This document shows positions 1 to 10,272 of a stretch of DNA of 64,000 bases, piece after piece. The stretch covers positions 3,268,001 to 3,332,000 of the forward strand of contig CP124756.1 of assembly GCA_029972225.1 (NCBI GenBank), in the 5' to 3' direction. Origin of the DNA: Candidatus Thiothrix putei. GTDB lineage: Bacteria > Pseudomonadota > Gammaproteobacteria > Thiotrichales > Thiotrichaceae. Position numbers and translations under genes: made by a program. Positions within the stretch are counted from its first letter, which is position 1. Each line of letters begins with the position of its first letter. The notes beneath the pieces were generated by a model. It was not told the origin of the DNA. It searched no databases and saw only the letters and a program-made list of their open reading frames with translations.

Positions 1-502
1 TATTGGCGTAAATCGCGGTATCTTTCTTAAACCAAAAACCAATGAGCAAATACGACACCAACCCAACCGCTTCCCAGCCAAAGAACAACTGCAAAAAGTT
101 GTTACTCATGACCAGCATCAGCATCGAAAAGGTAAACAACGAAATATAACTGAAGAAACGCTGATAACCGGGATCTTCGTGCATATAGCCAATCGTATAA
201 ATATGCACCATCAAGGAAACAAACGTAACCACCAACATCATCATCGTACTAAGGTTATCCAGCATGAAACCGATTTCAAACCGAATATCCGCAATCACTG
301 CCCACGTATACACCGTACCGTTATAGCTATTACCATTGCCCATCACATCATAGGCAACGTAAACCGACAGCAAAAACGCCACCGCCACGCCCAAAATCGT
401 GACCCAATGCGCTCCTGCACGTCCAATTTTTTTCCCAAACAGCCCCGCAGCAATCGCCCCGAACAACGGTGCAAGCGGAATAGCCAGATAAATTGCTTCC
501 AT
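1..502 (-). CDS. nuoL: NADH-quinone oxidoreductase subunit L (5' part, cut by window edge)
   Basis: Antiporter-like membrane subunit of respiratory complex I, part of the proton-pumping arm. Only the first 167 codons are present. The protein starts MEAIYLAIPLAPLFG and includes the typical N-terminal stretch with FGWEAVGLVSYLLIG near the cut edge, a conserved NuoL segment. It starts 3 bp after the nuoK stop, consistent with translational coupling in the nuo operon. The gene continues beyond position 1, where nuoM and nuoN are expected. Confidence 0.95.
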   Translation of the reverse strand, partial: MEAIYLAIPLAPLFGAIAAGLFGKKIGRAGAHWVTILGVAVAFLLSVYVAYDVMGNGNSYNGTVYTWAVIADIRFEIGFMLDNLSTMMMLVVTFVSLMVHIYTIGYMHEDPGYQRFFSYISLFTFSMLMLVMSNNFLQLFFGWEAVGLVSYLLIGFWFKKDTAIYAN

Positions 503-505
503 CGC

Positions 506-811
506 TTACCCCTTCATCGCATCAAGTTGTTCAACATTGATCGTGCGCCGGTTACGGAACAAAACCACCAAAATCGCCAAGCCAATCGCCGCTTCCGCTG
601 CCGCCACCGTGAGGATAAAGAACACGAACACCTGCCCTGCCATATCCCCCAGATAATGGGAAAACGCGATAAAATTCAGGTTCACCGCCAGCAACATCAT
701 CTCGATGCACATCAACAAAATCAGCACATTCTTACGGTTAAGGATCATGCCTGCGATGCTGATCGCAAACAGCAAGGCCGCCACAATCAGGAAATGCGAC
801 AAAGGGATCAT
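506..811 (-). CDS. nuoK: NADH-quinone oxidoreductase subunit K
   Basis: Small three-helix membrane subunit of complex I (homologue of ND4L), 101 residues, the usual family length. The conserved glutamate of the second helix lies in [13 protein letters not shown], a NuoK hallmark important for proton translocation. Its start overlaps the end of nuoJ by 4 bp (ATGA type), so the two are probably translationally coupled. Confidence 0.97.
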   Translation of the reverse strand: MIPLSHFLIVAALLFAISIAGMILNRKNVLILLMCIEMMLLAVNLNFIAFSHYLGDMAGQVFVFFILTVAAAEAAIGLAILVVLFRNRRTINVEQLDAMKG

Positions 812-1407
812 GCTTGCTCCTTGGTTTCGGCTTTCATCTTCACCAGACGTACACGGTCTGCCCGCTTCACCTGCACCTGTTGGCTAATATCTTGTTTACG
901 CGAATCCGGGCGACGACGTAGCGTCAAGGTAATCGCGGCAATAATCGCCACCACCAGAATCACCGCCGCAATTTCAAACGGATACACATAATCCGTATAC
1001 AAAATCGCGCCCAACGCTTCGGTATTATTCGCCGGAGCCGGATTCAACGGTGTCGCAATCTGAAACGGCGCACTTTGCAGCACCAGAATCATTTCCACCG
1101 CAATCACCGCTGCCACCACAAAGCCAACAGGTGCGTGTTTCACTAGCCCCTCTTTCAATGGATCGGTGTTCAAGTCCAGCATCATAATCACGAACAAAAA
1201 CAGCACCATCACCGCCCCGACGTACACCAATACCAGCACCAAGCCGAGGAATTCCGCTTCCAACAGCAACCACAATGCGGCACTGGTGAAAAAGCTCAAA
1301 ATCAGGCACAACGCCGCATACACTGGGCTGCGTACCGTCACCATCCCCACTGCCGCTGCCACTAATACAGCGGAAAACAGGTAAAAGATAATCTGCTCAA
1401 ATGTCAT
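808..1407 (-). CDS. nuoJ: NADH-quinone oxidoreductase subunit J
   Basis: Membrane subunit of complex I (ND6 homologue), 199 residues with about five predicted helices. The segment [21 protein letters not shown] is the recognisable NuoJ/ND6 core. The C-terminal tail after residue 165 is charged and presumably cytoplasmic. It sits between nuoI and nuoK, as in standard 14-gene nuo operons. Confidence 0.96.
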   Translation of the reverse strand: MTFEQIIFYLFSAVLVAAAVGMVTVRSPVYAALCLILSFFTSAALWLLLEAEFLGLVLVLVYVGAVMVLFLFVIMMLDLNTDPLKEGLVKHAPVGFVVAAVIAVEMILVLQSAPFQIATPLNPAPANNTEALGAILYTDYVYPFEIAAVILVVAIIAAITLTLRRRPDSRKQDISQQVQVKRADRVRLVKMKAETKEQA

Positions 1408-1416
1408 GTCATCCCC

Positions 1417-1908
1417 TTAACGGTACGGCGCATCAGCGGCTTTCATCTTGGCAATCTCAGCTTCGTGCTTGTCACCGATTGCCAGCAATTTGTCTTTGGT
1501 TTGAATATTTTCACCACGATTTTCAAAGTGATACTCGAAAATATTGGTTTCCACAATCGCATCCACCGGGCAGGCTTCCTCACAGAAACCGCAGTAAATG
1601 CACTTAAACATATCAATGTCATAGCGCGTGGTACGGCGTGTACCATCCGGGCGTTCTTCCAAATCAATTGTGATTGCCAGTGCGGGGCAAACCGCTTCGC
1701 ACAATTTGCAGGCAATGCAACGCTCCTCGCCATTCGGGTAACGCCGCAATGCGTGATGCCCCCGAAAACGGTTAGAAATCGGCGTTTTTTCTTCCGGGTA
1801 CTGAATCGTGATTTTACGCTCGAAGAAATACTTCCCCGTCACGCCCATGCCCTGCATCAATTCTTTCAGGCTGAACGTCTTGAAATAATGTTTCCAGTTG
1901 AAACTCAT
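1417..1908 (-). CDS. nuoI: NADH-quinone oxidoreductase subunit I
   Basis: Peripheral-arm ferredoxin-like subunit of complex I carrying two [4Fe-4S] clusters (N6a/N6b). Two CxxCxxCxxxCP motifs are visible: [12 protein letters not shown] and [13 protein letters not shown] chose the ATG at 1908 (product begins [12 protein letters not shown], 163 residues) because AAGGAG lies just upstream. The frame is open further back, but that extension lies in the nuoH end and has no family counterpart. Confidence 0.96.
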   Translation of the reverse strand: MSFNWKHYFKTFSLKELMQGMGVTGKYFFERKITIQYPEEKTPISNRFRGHHALRRYPNGEERCIACKLCEAVCPALAITIDLEERPDGTRRTTRYDIDMFKCIYCGFCEEACPVDAIVETNIFEYHFENRGENIQTKDKLLAIGDKHEAEIAKMKAADAPYR

Positions 1909-1918
1909 ATCAGTCTCC

Positions 1919-2986
1919 TTACAGCCACGGTTTCCAGCCCAGCGCAATCGCCAGCCCTTCCGCAAAAATCCACACCAAGGTGATCGGGATCAGAATTTTC
2001 CACCCCAAGCGCATGATTTGGTCATAACGGTAACGCGGGAACGTGGCGCGAAACCAAAAGAACAGCAGCATAAAGAACGAGGCTTTCAATAGTAACCAAT
2101 GGATACCATCACCAAACACCCTGCCCAATACCGGCATATCCGTCAAGAAAGTCAGCCCTTGGAACGGTGACAACCACCCACCCAAGAACATCAACGAAGT
2201 CAGTGCGGCAATCAGCCACATATTGGCGTATTCCGCGAGGAAGAAAATCGAGAACGCCATGCCGGAATATTCCACATGGAAACCCGCCACGATCTCGGAT
2301 TCGCCTTCCGCCACGTCAAACGGCGCACGGTTGGTTTCTGCCACACCCGAAATAAAATACACCAAGAACAAGCCAAATAAAGGCCACACAAACCAGCTAA
2401 AAATGCTGCCCGATTGCGCCCGCACAATATCGCCAAGATTCAAACTGCCGGATGCCATCAACACCCCAACCAGTGCGAACCCCATTGCAATTTCATACGA
2501 CACCATTTGCGCCCCAATACGCATCGCACTCAGTTGCGCATACTTAGAATTCGATGCCCAACCCGCAATAATGACCCCGTAAATCCCCAAGGAAGTCAGT
2601 GCCAACAGGAACAACAACCCCGCATTCACATCCGCCAACACCATGCCGTCACTGAACGGAATCACCGCCCAAGCTGCAAACGCAGGCCCCATTGCCAACA
2701 AAGGTGCGATCAAAAATAAGAAACGGTTAGACCTCGCAGGAATAACAATTTCCTTAAAAATCAGCTTGAACATATCCGCAAACGGCTGCAACAAGCCTTT
2801 GAACCCAACCCGGTTCGGTCCGACGCGCACCTGCATGAAACCGATGATCTTGCGTTCTGCGTAAGTCGCGTAAGCCACTAATAGGATCAGCGGCAACACA
2901 ATTGCCACCACTTTGATCAAAATGATTAGCAGCGTCACCATCCACTCAGGGAGGAAGGCACCGAAGAAATTTGCGAGTATTTCCAT
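1919..2986 (-). CDS. nuoH: NADH-quinone oxidoreductase subunit H
   Basis: Membrane subunit at the junction of the two arms of complex I (ND1 homologue), forming part of the quinone chamber. About 355 residues, hydrophobic, with eight or more predicted helices. Diagnostic segments are [18 protein letters not shown] and the region [18 protein letters not shown]. Two consecutive ATG codons (2989 and 2986) can start it; 2986 gives better spacing from the AGGGG ribosome-binding site overlapping the nuoG stop. Confidence 0.96.
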   Translation of the reverse strand: MEILANFFGAFLPEWMVTLLIILIKVVAIVLPLILLVAYATYAERKIIGFMQVRVGPNRVGFKGLLQPFADMFKLIFKEIVIPARSNRFLFLIAPLLAMGPAFAAWAVIPFSDGMVLADVNAGLLFLLALTSLGIYGVIIAGWASNSKYAQLSAMRIGAQMVSYEIAMGFALVGVLMASGSLNLGDIVRAQSGSIFSWFVWPLFGLFLVYFISGVAETNRAPFDVAEGESEIVAGFHVEYSGMAFSIFFLAEYANMWLIAALTSLMFLGGWLSPFQGLTFLTDMPVLGRVFGDGIHWLLLKASFFMLLFFWFRATFPRYRYDQIMRLGWKILIPITLVWIFAEGLAIALGWKPWL

Positions 2987-2993
2987 CATTCCC

Positions 2994-5300
2994 CTAACCT
3001 GCCTTTGCTATTTGAAGCGCACCGAAAGCCGCGCCCAACACGTTGGATACTTCAATGCCCGACTGCAAACCGGCGCAACCTGCTGGAATCCCCGCGTCCA
3101 GTTGTGCTGGCAACGTGATCGTCACCGCACCTTGCGACACCTTAAGCGTATCGCCAGCCGCGACACCCATATTCGCCGCATCTTGCGGATTCAACTGCAC
3201 CGCCGCCGGAGGAATCATCGCCTGCAAGGCTTTCGCACGGCGCACCAGCGGATCAACGCGATACATTTGCACATCGCCAATACGCTGAAACGCCCCATCT
3301 GCCGTTGTAGAGACGCAAGATTTTGCGTCTCTACCTACAGTGCCAGCATAACGGTTGTTACAAACCGCTACACCGTCGAGTTCAAGGTGCAACTCGGCAA
3401 CAATTTCTTCGGTGGCAACCCAATCAAATTCAGGCACACCTGCCGTATTACCCAACACCCGCAGCACTTTCCAAGTAGGACGTGCTTCACCCGGTGGCAC
3501 AGTCGCGCCCTTAAAGCTTTGCCACTGTCCCGCTGCATTAATGAACGTACCGGAAGTTTCCGCAAACGTCGAACTGGGCAATAACACTGTCGCGTATTTG
3601 CGCGTCGTATTATCCGCAAACGGCGCAATCACAATCACGTTTTCCGCCGCACTCAAAGCTTTCATTGCTTGTTGCGGATTCGCGAAATCTGCCAACTCGG
3701 TATTCAGCAAGACAAACGTGCGGGTATTTTCACTGAGGAACTCACCAACCGGCACACCCGCTTGTTTGAGTTCACGTCCCGCCGATAAACGGTGCGGCAC
3801 AACACCTGCTACCCACGCACCCACGGTATTAGCACTTTCCGCCAAATAGCCAAAGGTTGCGCCCGTTTGTTCCGCAATCGTGTAAGCCAAGCCGCGTAAC
3901 GCCGCAAAATCGGGATGCTGAACGGCAACATTGCCCAGCAATACCGCCGCGTGTTCCGCATTTTTAAGCGTTGCCATCACCGCATTATCGGGGTCATTCG
4001 CCATCGCTTGTAAAGCTTGCAGCATATCTGCCGGAGCAACCGCCTGTTGCGCCACGTCGTAGTTGAAATCGAAGGCTCGCGGATTCAACGCCATCACCGC
4101 CGCGCCTTTGAGTGCCGCTTTGCGGATGCGGTGATTCAGCAACGGCTGTTCTTGGCGCACATTAGAGCCGATCAGGAATACCGCATTTTGCTGTTCCAAT
4201 TGCGCGATGGGCATACCCAACGATGGGCAAAGCGGTGCAGCACTTTGGTCGCTGAAATCAGTCTGGCGCACACGGTGGTCAATATTGCGAATGTTCAAAC
4301 CGCGCATTAAACGCTGGAACAAATACAACTCTTCCACAGTGGAAGTCGCGCTTGCCAATGCACCGGTACGCGCTGGGTCAGCCGCCCGCAAAATTTCTGC
4401 GGTCGCATCTAACGCCTGTTGCCAGCTCACTTCATACCAATGCCCGTCACGCTTGAGCATCGGCTTGGTAATACGGTCAGCACTGGCAATGCCTTGATAG
4501 CTGAAACGGTCACGGTCGGAAATCCAGCATTCGTTAATCGCGTCATTTTCACGCGGTACTGCCCGCACCACTTCTTTGCGGAAAGTGTGTACCTGAAGGT
4601 GTGAACCCACCGAATCGTGCGGGGCAATCGCATCATGCGCCACTATTTCCCACGCCCGTGCTTTGTAGCGTGACGGTTTCGCGGTCAGCGCACCCACAGG
4701 GCAGAGGTCAATCACATTGCCGGAGAGTTCCGATTGGAGCGATTTCTCAATATACGTGCCGATTTCGAGCCGATCACCGCGCCCTACCCCGCCCATTTCG
4801 CGCATTCCGGCAATTTCGTCACCGAAGCGCACACAGCGGGTGCATTGAATGCAGCGGGTCATTTCGGTTTCGATTAACGGGCCAATGTCTTTGTCTTGCA
4901 CCACGCGCTTGATTTCGGCGTATTGCGATTTATTGCTACCGTAACCGACTGAGACATCCTGCAATTCGCATTCGCCACCTTGGTCGCAAATCGGGCAATC
5001 CAGCGGATGGTTAATCAGCAGGAATTCCATAATGCCTTTCTGCGCGTTTTTGGCTTTGTCTGAGCGCGTCCAGAATTTCATGCCTGCATTCACGGGCGTG
5101 GCGCAAGCGGGAACCGGTTTCCACGACTTTTCCATTTCCACCAAACACATGCGGCAGTTAGCGGCAATCGAGAGCTTTTTGTGGTAGCAAAAACGTGGAA
5201 TGGAAATCCCATTATTATCAGCCACTTCAATCAGCATCGCACCTTTGCGAGCCTGAACCGGCTGGTCGTTAATTTCGATGGTGACGAATTCTTCTGCCAT
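2994..5300 (-). CDS. nuoG: NADH-quinone oxidoreductase subunit G
   Basis: Largest peripheral subunit of complex I, 768 residues. The N-terminus carries the [2Fe-2S] motif ([17 protein letters not shown]), the His-ligated cluster region ([14 protein letters not shown]) and a further [4Fe-4S] set ([13 protein letters not shown]). The rest is the molybdopterin-oxidoreductase-like fold found throughout NuoG. A 28-bp hairpin repeat (3307-3334) is read through in frame near residue 660, adding a stretch around [12 protein letters not shown] that looks foreign to the family. Spacing of 3-4 bp to nuoF and about 4 bp to nuoH indicates a single operon. Confidence 0.95.
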   Translation of the reverse strand: MAEEFVTIEINDQPVQARKGAMLIEVADNNGISIPRFCYHKKLSIAANCRMCLVEMEKSWKPVPACATPVNAGMKFWTRSDKAKNAQKGIMEFLLINHPLDCPICDQGGECELQDVSVGYGSNKSQYAEIKRVVQDKDIGPLIETEMTRCIQCTRCVRFGDEIAGMREMGGVGRGDRLEIGTYIEKSLQSELSGNVIDLCPVGALTAKPSRYKARAWEIVAHDAIAPHDSVGSHLQVHTFRKEVVRAVPRENDAINECWISDRDRFSYQGIASADRITKPMLKRDGHWYEVSWQQALDATAEILRAADPARTGALASATSTVEELYLFQRLMRGLNIRNIDHRVRQTDFSDQSAAPLCPSLGMPIAQLEQQNAVFLIGSNVRQEQPLLNHRIRKAALKGAAVMALNPRAFDFNYDVAQQAVAPADMLQALQAMANDPDNAVMATLKNAEHAAVLLGNVAVQHPDFAALRGLAYTIAEQTGATFGYLAESANTVGAWVAGVVPHRLSAGRELKQAGVPVGEFLSENTRTFVLLNTELADFANPQQAMKALSAAENVIVIAPFADNTTRKYATVLLPSSTFAETSGTFINAAGQWQSFKGATVPPGEARPTWKVLRVLGNTAGVPEFDWVATEEIVAELHLELDGVAVCNNRYAGTVGRDAKSCVSTTADGAFQRIGDVQMYRVDPLVRRAKALQAMIPPAAVQLNPQDAANMGVAAGDTLKVSQGAVTITLPAQLDAGIPAGCAGLQSGIEVSNVLGAAFGALQIAKAG
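3307..3334. repeat. Perfect palindromic repeat inside nuoG
   Basis: Two 12-bp perfectly complementary arms, GTAGAGACGCAA (3307-3318) and TTGCGTCTCTAC (3323-3334), around a GATT loop. The arms resemble the mobile palindromic units known in several bacterial genomes. The reading frame of nuoG passes through it without a stop. I saw no second copy in this window. Confidence 0.75.
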
Positions 5301-5303
5301 GTG

Positions 5304-6584
5304 TTACCCCTGTCCCACCATGCTACGACCGTGCTTGACGTAGTACTCAAATTCCTCACGGAAGTGCTTAACGAAACTCCACACCGGCATCGCTGCCGCT
5401 TCACCCAAGGCGCAAATGGAACGACCTTCGATATTGTGGGAAATCTCTTCGAGCCGCGTAACGTCTTCCATCTTGCCCTTGCCTTCCACAATGCGGGTCA
5501 ACATACGGTATAACCAACCTGTGCCTTCACGACATGGCGTGCATTGCCCGCAGGATTCGGAGAAGTAAAAGCGGGAAATACGTTGCAACACTTTGACCAT
5601 ATCGGTGGTGTCGTCCATCACAATGACCGCGCCCGAACCAAGGTATGAACCGGCTTTGGCAATGGTGTCATAGTCCATCGTCAAGCCCATCATGACATCA
5701 CCCGGCAACACCGGAACGGACGAACCACCCGGAATCACTGCTTTCAGCTTGCGTCCGTTGCGCACCCCGCCAGCTAACGCCAGCAGTTCAGGGAACGGCA
5801 TCCCCATCGGAATCTCGAAATTGCCGGGATTATTCAAATGCCCTGACATGGAAAACAGCTTTTCGCCGCCGGAGTTTTTCACACCCAGATCAGCGAACCA
5901 CTTGCCGCCATTGCGCATAATCACCGGAATGGACGAGAGCGTTTCGGTATTATTAATCGTGGTCGGGCGACCGTACAAACCGAAACTCGCGGGGAATGGC
6001 GGCTTAAAACGTGGCTGACCTTTTTTGCCTTCCAGCGATTCCAGCAAAGCGGTTTCTTCGCCGCACACATACGCACCCGCACCGAGCGTACCGTACAGAT
6101 CAAAATCAACGCCACTGCCTTGAATATTTTTGCCCAGCAAACCGAGTTCGTAGGCTTCTTTCACTGCCTGCTCGAAATGGATGAACGGTTCATCCATAAA
6201 CTCGCCGCGCATGTAGTTATAGCCCACGGTTGCGCCAATGCTGTAACCCGCAATCGCCATGCCTTCTACCAGCGCGTGCGGGTTGAAACGCAAGATGTCG
6301 CGGTCTTTGCAGGTTCCCGGTTCGGATTCATCCGAGTTGCACACGATGTATTTTTGCCCCGGCATAGTACGCGGCATAAAGCTCCACTTCATGCCGGTGG
6401 GGAAACCCGCACCGCCGCGCCCGCGTAAACCGGAGTCTTTGATCGTATCAATGATTTCTTCAGCAGGTGTTTTTTCAGCCAGAATTTTACGCCATGCCTG
6501 ATAACCGCCTACTTTGAGGTAGCTTTCCAGCGTGTGGGCTTGGTCGCCAAATTGGGTCGTGATGAAACAGACTTGATTTGCCAT
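5304..6584 (-). CDS. nuoF: NADH-quinone oxidoreductase subunit F
   Basis: NADH-binding flavoprotein of complex I, entry point for electrons. 426 residues from the ATG at 6584 ([12 protein letters not shown]). Visible motifs are the NADH site [13 protein letters not shown], the FMN-site region [15 protein letters not shown] and the [4Fe-4S] N3 ligands [12 protein letters not shown] with a distal cysteine in [10 protein letters not shown]. The frame is open ten codons further upstream, but that would overlap nuoE; GGAG precedes the chosen start. Confidence 0.96.
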   Translation of the reverse strand: MANQVCFITTQFGDQAHTLESYLKVGGYQAWRKILAEKTPAEEIIDTIKDSGLRGRGGAGFPTGMKWSFMPRTMPGQKYIVCNSDESEPGTCKDRDILRFNPHALVEGMAIAGYSIGATVGYNYMRGEFMDEPFIHFEQAVKEAYELGLLGKNIQGSGVDFDLYGTLGAGAYVCGEETALLESLEGKKGQPRFKPPFPASFGLYGRPTTINNTETLSSIPVIMRNGGKWFADLGVKNSGGEKLFSMSGHLNNPGNFEIPMGMPFPELLALAGGVRNGRKLKAVIPGGSSVPVLPGDVMMGLTMDYDTIAKAGSYLGSGAVIVMDDTTDMVKVLQRISRFYFSESCGQCTPCREGTGWLYRMLTRIVEGKGKMEDVTRLEEISHNIEGRSICALGEAAAMPVWSFVKHFREEFEYYVKHGRSMVGQG

Positions 6585-6588
6585 GTGC

Positions 6589-7110
6589 TTACTCCAGTCC
6601 GTCCAAAATCTCATCCACTTTTTCAGGGGTGAGATGGGTGTGGTATACGTGGTTGACCTGCATCATTGGCGCACTGCTGCAAGCGGCGAGGCACTCTTCT
6701 TCGACTTTGAGGAAGAATTTACCATCTGGCGTGGATTCGCCCAGCTTAATACCCAGCTTTTTCTCAATATGATCGAGAATCACATCCGAACCGCACAACA
6801 TGCAGGAGACATTGGTGCAAACCGAAATGCTGTACTTCGCCGCCGCTTTCGCATCCATTTCATACATGGAGTAAAAGCTGGCAACTTCATACACCGCAAT
6901 TTCGGGCAAGCCTAAATAATCTGCCACCGCATCCATTTTTTCGCGGGATAAATAATGGTCTTCGTGCATCACCGCGCGTAACGCTGCCAGCAATGCCGAT
7001 TGCTTTTTATCCGCCGGATAACGTGCTAACCAACTATCAATGTCTTCACGCTCGTGATGGCTGAGCAAGTCGCTTTTGCGCTTGAGCATCGTAATGGGAT
7101 GTTCAGTCAT
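6589..7110 (-). CDS. nuoE: NADH-quinone oxidoreductase subunit E
   Basis: Thioredoxin-fold [2Fe-2S] subunit of complex I, 173 residues. The four cluster ligands are visible as CTNVSC in the middle and CLAACSSAP near the C-terminus. Its ATG at 7110 overlaps the nuoD TGA stop (ATGA), indicating coupled translation; a TTG one codon earlier is possible but unlikely. Confidence 0.96.
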   Translation of the reverse strand: MTEHPITMLKRKSDLLSHHEREDIDSWLARYPADKKQSALLAALRAVMHEDHYLSREKMDAVADYLGLPEIAVYEVASFYSMYEMDAKAAAKYSISVCTNVSCMLCGSDVILDHIEKKLGIKLGESTPDGKFFLKVEEECLAACSSAPMMQVNHVYHTHLTPEKVDEILDGLE

Positions 7111-8363
7111 CAACGGTCAACCTCCCCGAAAACAATATCTTGGGTGCCGATAATCGCCACCACGTCAGCCAACATGTGGCCTTTCACCATTTCATCCAAG
7201 CCGGATAAATGTGCAAATCCCGGCGCACGTACTTTTAAGCGGTACGGTTTATTCGCACCATCCGAGACGATGTAGCAGCCAAATTCACCTTTAGGGTGTT
7301 CCACCGCTGCATACGCTTCGCCTTCTGGTAAGCAATAGCCTTCGGTCATCAGCTTGAAGTGCTGAATCAAGGCTTCCATATCCTGCTTCATTTCAGCGCG
7401 TTTCGGCGGCGCGATTTTGCTGTCTTCCAGCATTACTTCACCGGGATTCACACGCAACCAGTCAATGCATTGCTTGATAATACGATTGGATTGGCGCATC
7501 TCTTCGATTCGCACTAAATAGCGGTCATAACTGTCGCCATGCGTTCCCACCGGAATATCGAAATCCATCTTGTCGTAAGCCGCATACGGTTGCTTCTTGC
7601 GTAAATCCCATTCCACGCCCGAACCGCGTAGCATTGCCCCACTAAAACCGAGTTGCAGCGCACGCTCCGGTGACACCACGCCAATCCCGACCAGACGTTG
7701 TTTCCAGATGCGATTATCGGTCAGTAAGGTTTCGTACTCATCCACATAACCGGGGAAACGGTTGGTGAAATCTTCCAAGAAGTCGAGCAATGAACCACCA
7801 CGGTTGGCGTTGAGGCGCTTAGCTTCGGCTTCGGTGCGGAAACGGTTCGGTAAAAATTGCGGCATGGAATCCGGCAGATCACGGTAAACACCACCCGGAC
7901 GGTAATACGTGGCGTGCAAACGTGCGCCAGACACCGCTTCATACGCATCCATCAAATCTTCACGTTCGCGGAAAGCGTACAGGAACATGGTCATTGCACC
8001 CACGTCCAGCGCGTGTGCGCCAATCCACAGCAAGTGGTTGAGAATACGGGTAATTTCATCGAACATGGTGCGAATATAGAGCGCACGTTCTGGCGGGGTA
8101 ATCCCCAACAGCTTTTCAATCGCCAGCACGTAACCGTGTTCATTGCACATCATTGACACGTAATCGAGGCGATCCATGTAACCGATGCTTTGATTATACG
8201 GTTTGCTTTCTGCCAACTTCTCGGTGCCACGGTGCAGCAAGCCAATGTGCGGGTCAGCACGGACGATGGTTTCACCGTCCATTTCCAGCACCAGACGCAA
8301 CACACCGTGCGCTGCGGGGTGAGCTGGGCCAAAATTCAGCGTAAAATTGCGGATTTCAGGCAT
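7110..8363 (-). CDS. nuoD: NADH-quinone oxidoreductase subunit D
   Basis: 49-kDa-type subunit of complex I that lines the quinone-binding pocket, 417 residues, normal length. The N-terminal segment [18 protein letters not shown] holds the quinone-site histidine region and the C-terminus ends in DIVFGEVDR, as in family members. It is separate from nuoC, not a CD fusion. Its start shares one base with the nuoC stop. Confidence 0.97.
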   Translation of the reverse strand: MPEIRNFTLNFGPAHPAAHGVLRLVLEMDGETIVRADPHIGLLHRGTEKLAESKPYNQSIGYMDRLDYVSMMCNEHGYVLAIEKLLGITPPERALYIRTMFDEITRILNHLLWIGAHALDVGAMTMFLYAFREREDLMDAYEAVSGARLHATYYRPGGVYRDLPDSMPQFLPNRFRTEAEAKRLNANRGGSLLDFLEDFTNRFPGYVDEYETLLTDNRIWKQRLVGIGVVSPERALQLGFSGAMLRGSGVEWDLRKKQPYAAYDKMDFDIPVGTHGDSYDRYLVRIEEMRQSNRIIKQCIDWLRVNPGEVMLEDSKIAPPKRAEMKQDMEALIQHFKLMTEGYCLPEGEAYAAVEHPKGEFGCYIVSDGANKPYRLKVRAPGFAHLSGLDEMVKGHMLADVVAIIGTQDIVFGEVDR

Positions 8364-9076
8364 TAGTCATCACGCTCCACGGCTGGGGAAAAACGCTGGT
8401 CAGCGCGGATAGTGCGCGGAACCAACACCCGCGCTTCAATGGATACAGGTTCGTAAATGACGCGCTTTTGCTCAGCGTCGTAACGCATTTCAACCTGCCC
8501 GATGAGCGGGAAATCTTTGCGGAAGGGGTGTCCGACAAAACCGTAGTCGGTGAGGATGCGGCGTAAATCCGGGTGTCCACTGAACATAATTCCAAACAGA
8601 TCAAATGCTTCACGCTCGTACCAATTCACCGAACTCCAGATGTCCACCAACGATGCCACTACCGGAAAATCGTTGTCATCACAGCGTGTTCGCACTCGAA
8701 TACGCATATTGCGGCTTACCGATAGCAAGTGAATAACCACTGCGAAACGTTTACCCGCGAACTGAGCACCCTCCTCCTGCGCATCAAAATCAAACGAATC
8801 CGCTTCGGTGGCTTGTGCCGCACGGCTAAAACCGCTGCGCGAGGCAGTGGTCACATCCCACTCCACATCGCCATACGTGAGGTAATCAACCCCACACAAA
8901 TCGGTTAGTTGCGCAAAATCCAACATGGAATCGTGCCGCAGGAAACGCGCCACTTCCAGCCAATGTTCAGCGGCTACTTCCAAGGTCAACTCGCCGTGCG
9001 CCAGAACGCTGGCTGACAGCTTATCGCCGAGTCCTTCCTGAACATAATCCTTAACAAATTCGAGTGATACAGCCAT
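8363..9076 (-). CDS. nuoC: NADH-quinone oxidoreductase subunit C
   Basis: 30-kDa-type peripheral subunit of complex I without cofactors, 237 residues. The signature ends with [23 protein letters not shown], after which the segment [17 protein letters not shown] is also typical. It lies between nuoB and nuoD with 3 bp to nuoB and a one-base overlap with nuoD. Confidence 0.96.
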   Translation of the reverse strand: MAVSLEFVKDYVQEGLGDKLSASVLAHGELTLEVAAEHWLEVARFLRHDSMLDFAQLTDLCGVDYLTYGDVEWDVTTASRSGFSRAAQATEADSFDFDAQEEGAQFAGKRFAVVIHLLSVSRNMRIRVRTRCDDNDFPVVASLVDIWSSVNWYEREAFDLFGIMFSGHPDLRRILTDYGFVGHPFRKDFPLIGQVEMRYDAEQKRVIYEPVSIEARVLVPRTIRADQRFSPAVERDD

Positions 9077-9079
9077 GAA

Positions 9080-9556
9080 TTACCGCGCTATCGTGTTGGT
9101 TCGACGAATTTTATTCTGCAACTGAATAATGCCATACAGCAGGGCTTCAGCGGTTGGCGGGCAACCGGGTACGTAAATATCCACCGGCACAATCCGGTCA
9201 CACCCGCGCACCACCGCGTAGGAATAATGGTAATAACCGCCACCATTGGCGCAAGAACCCATCGAAATTACCCAACGCGGTTCCGCCATCTGATCATAGA
9301 CCTTACGCAACGCCGGAGCCATTTTGTTGGTCAGCGTTCCTGCCACGATCATCACATCCGATTGGCGCGGACTGGGGCGAAACACAATACCGAAACGGTC
9401 TAAATCGTAACGTGAAGCCCCCGCGTGCATCATTTCGACCGCGCAGCACGCCAGACCAAAGGTCATCGGCCACAACGAGCCAGTACGCGCCCAGTTGATC
9501 AGGGCATCGGCTGTCGTGGTGACAAAGCCTTTTTCCAGAACCCCTTCTACTCCCAT
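9080..9556 (-). CDS. nuoB: NADH-quinone oxidoreductase subunit B
   Basis: PSST-type subunit carrying the last [4Fe-4S] cluster (N2) before ubiquinone, 158 residues from the ATG at 9556. Cluster ligands are visible as the vicinal pair in [10 protein letters not shown], a cysteine in [11 protein letters not shown] and the final CPP in [11 protein letters not shown]. The longer open frame upstream overlaps nuoA and lacks family similarity. It overlaps the nuoA end by 10 bp. Confidence 0.96.
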   Translation of the reverse strand: MGVEGVLEKGFVTTTADALINWARTGSLWPMTFGLACCAVEMMHAGASRYDLDRFGIVFRPSPRQSDVMIVAGTLTNKMAPALRKVYDQMAEPRWVISMGSCANGGGYYHYSYAVVRGCDRIVPVDIYVPGCPPTAEALLYGIIQLQNKIRRTNTIAR

Positions 9557-9903
9557 TCCAGCGCCCCTTTTTTCCACTCGTAGATGAAACCAACAATCAG
9601 GATAGTCAGGAAAATACCCATCGCCACGATGCCGAACACCCCAATGGTGTCGAGCACAATGGCCCAAGGGAACAAAAAGGCGATTTCAAGATCGAAAATG
9701 ATGAAAAGGATGGCGACGAGGTAGTAGCGCACGTCAAATTTGATGCGAGAGTCTTCAAACGCGGGGAAGCCACACTCAAATGGCGAATCTTTTTCTGCGT
9801 CTGGTCGGCGCGGGCCTGCAAGCAAACCCAAACCTAGCAATACCACTGCTAAGCCAAAACCGACTGCCAGAAAAACGAGAATGGGAAGGTATTCTCCTAG
9901 CAT
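9547..9903 (-). CDS. nuoA: NADH-quinone oxidoreductase subunit A
   Basis: First gene of the nuo operon: small membrane subunit (ND3 homologue), 118 residues, three predicted helices. Conserved loop residues [14 protein letters not shown] include the ND3-type cysteine. I chose the ATG at 9903 (MLGEYLPIL) because CAGGAG lies about 6 bp upstream; earlier in-frame codons have no family match. Confidence 0.95.
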   Translation of the reverse strand: MLGEYLPILVFLAVGFGLAVVLLGLGLLAGPRRPDAEKDSPFECGFPAFEDSRIKFDVRYYLVAILFIIFDLEIAFLFPWAIVLDTIGVFGIVAMGIFLTILIVGFIYEWKKGALEWE

Positions 9904-10084
9904 ACTAACTCCTGGTGCAAACCGTAGCGTTCTCTCCAAATCACTCGGTTGTCTGTGATGCATGATTCCAAACACACACTGTTTGTATCACTATTTCGTT
10001 ATACAGTCGAATATAACGGTGCATGAACCACAGATTAATTCCCCAAAGTGGGTATTGTCAGGTTTTAGCAAGAATTAGGTATAA
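9904..10084 (-). promoter_or_regulatory. Upstream region of the nuo operon
   Basis: A 181-bp AT-rich gap between nuoA and the tRNA-Leu terminator, with no credible gene. The nuo promoter must lie here. TATA-like hexamers occur around 10000-10015 on the minus strand, but I cannot assign a convincing -35/-10 pair. Confidence 0.4.
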
Positions 10085-10121
10085 AAGCAAAAAGCCCATC
10101 ATCTTACGATGACAGGCTTTT
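10085..10121 (-). terminator. Rho-independent terminator after tRNA-Leu
   Basis: On the minus strand a 12-bp stem (AAGCCTGTCATC pairing with GATGATGGGCTT, two G-T pairs) with a GTAA loop is followed by a T-rich tract. It lies 8 bp past the tRNA CCA end and separates the tRNA transcript from nuoA. Confidence 0.85.
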
Positions 10122-10127
10122 CATGTA

Positions 10128-10212
10128 TGGTACCGACGACCGGACTCGAACCGGTACAGCTTGCGCCACTACCCCCTCAAGATAGCGTGTCTACCAATTC
10201 CACCACGTCGGC
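10128..10212 (-). tRNA. leuU: tRNA-Leu (anticodon GAG)
   Basis: Eighty-five bases read on the minus strand, starting GCCGACG and ending CGTCGGTACCA, with acceptor stem pairing and an encoded CCA. The anticodon loop TTGAGGG gives GAG. A variable arm of class II type follows, then the T-loop GGTTCGAGTCC. A tRNA-Leu(GAG) next to secG matches the order known in Escherichia coli (secG-leuU). Confidence 0.95.
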
Positions 10213-10236
10213 AAAGCAGGCGCGAATTCTATCCTA

Positions 10237-10262
10237 CTATTTCTTTTCTTGCACGGGTTTTT
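10237..10262 (-). pseudogene. secG: Displaced last codons of ancestral secG
   Basis: Twenty-six bases that, joined to the secG frame after removal of the insertion sequence, encode the end of the original protein (…ADEKPVQEKK then TAG). The join gives exactly 153 codons from 11926, confirming the reconstruction. In its present position it is not expressed as part of SecG. Confidence 0.85.
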
Positions 10263-10272
10263 CATCGGCAAC

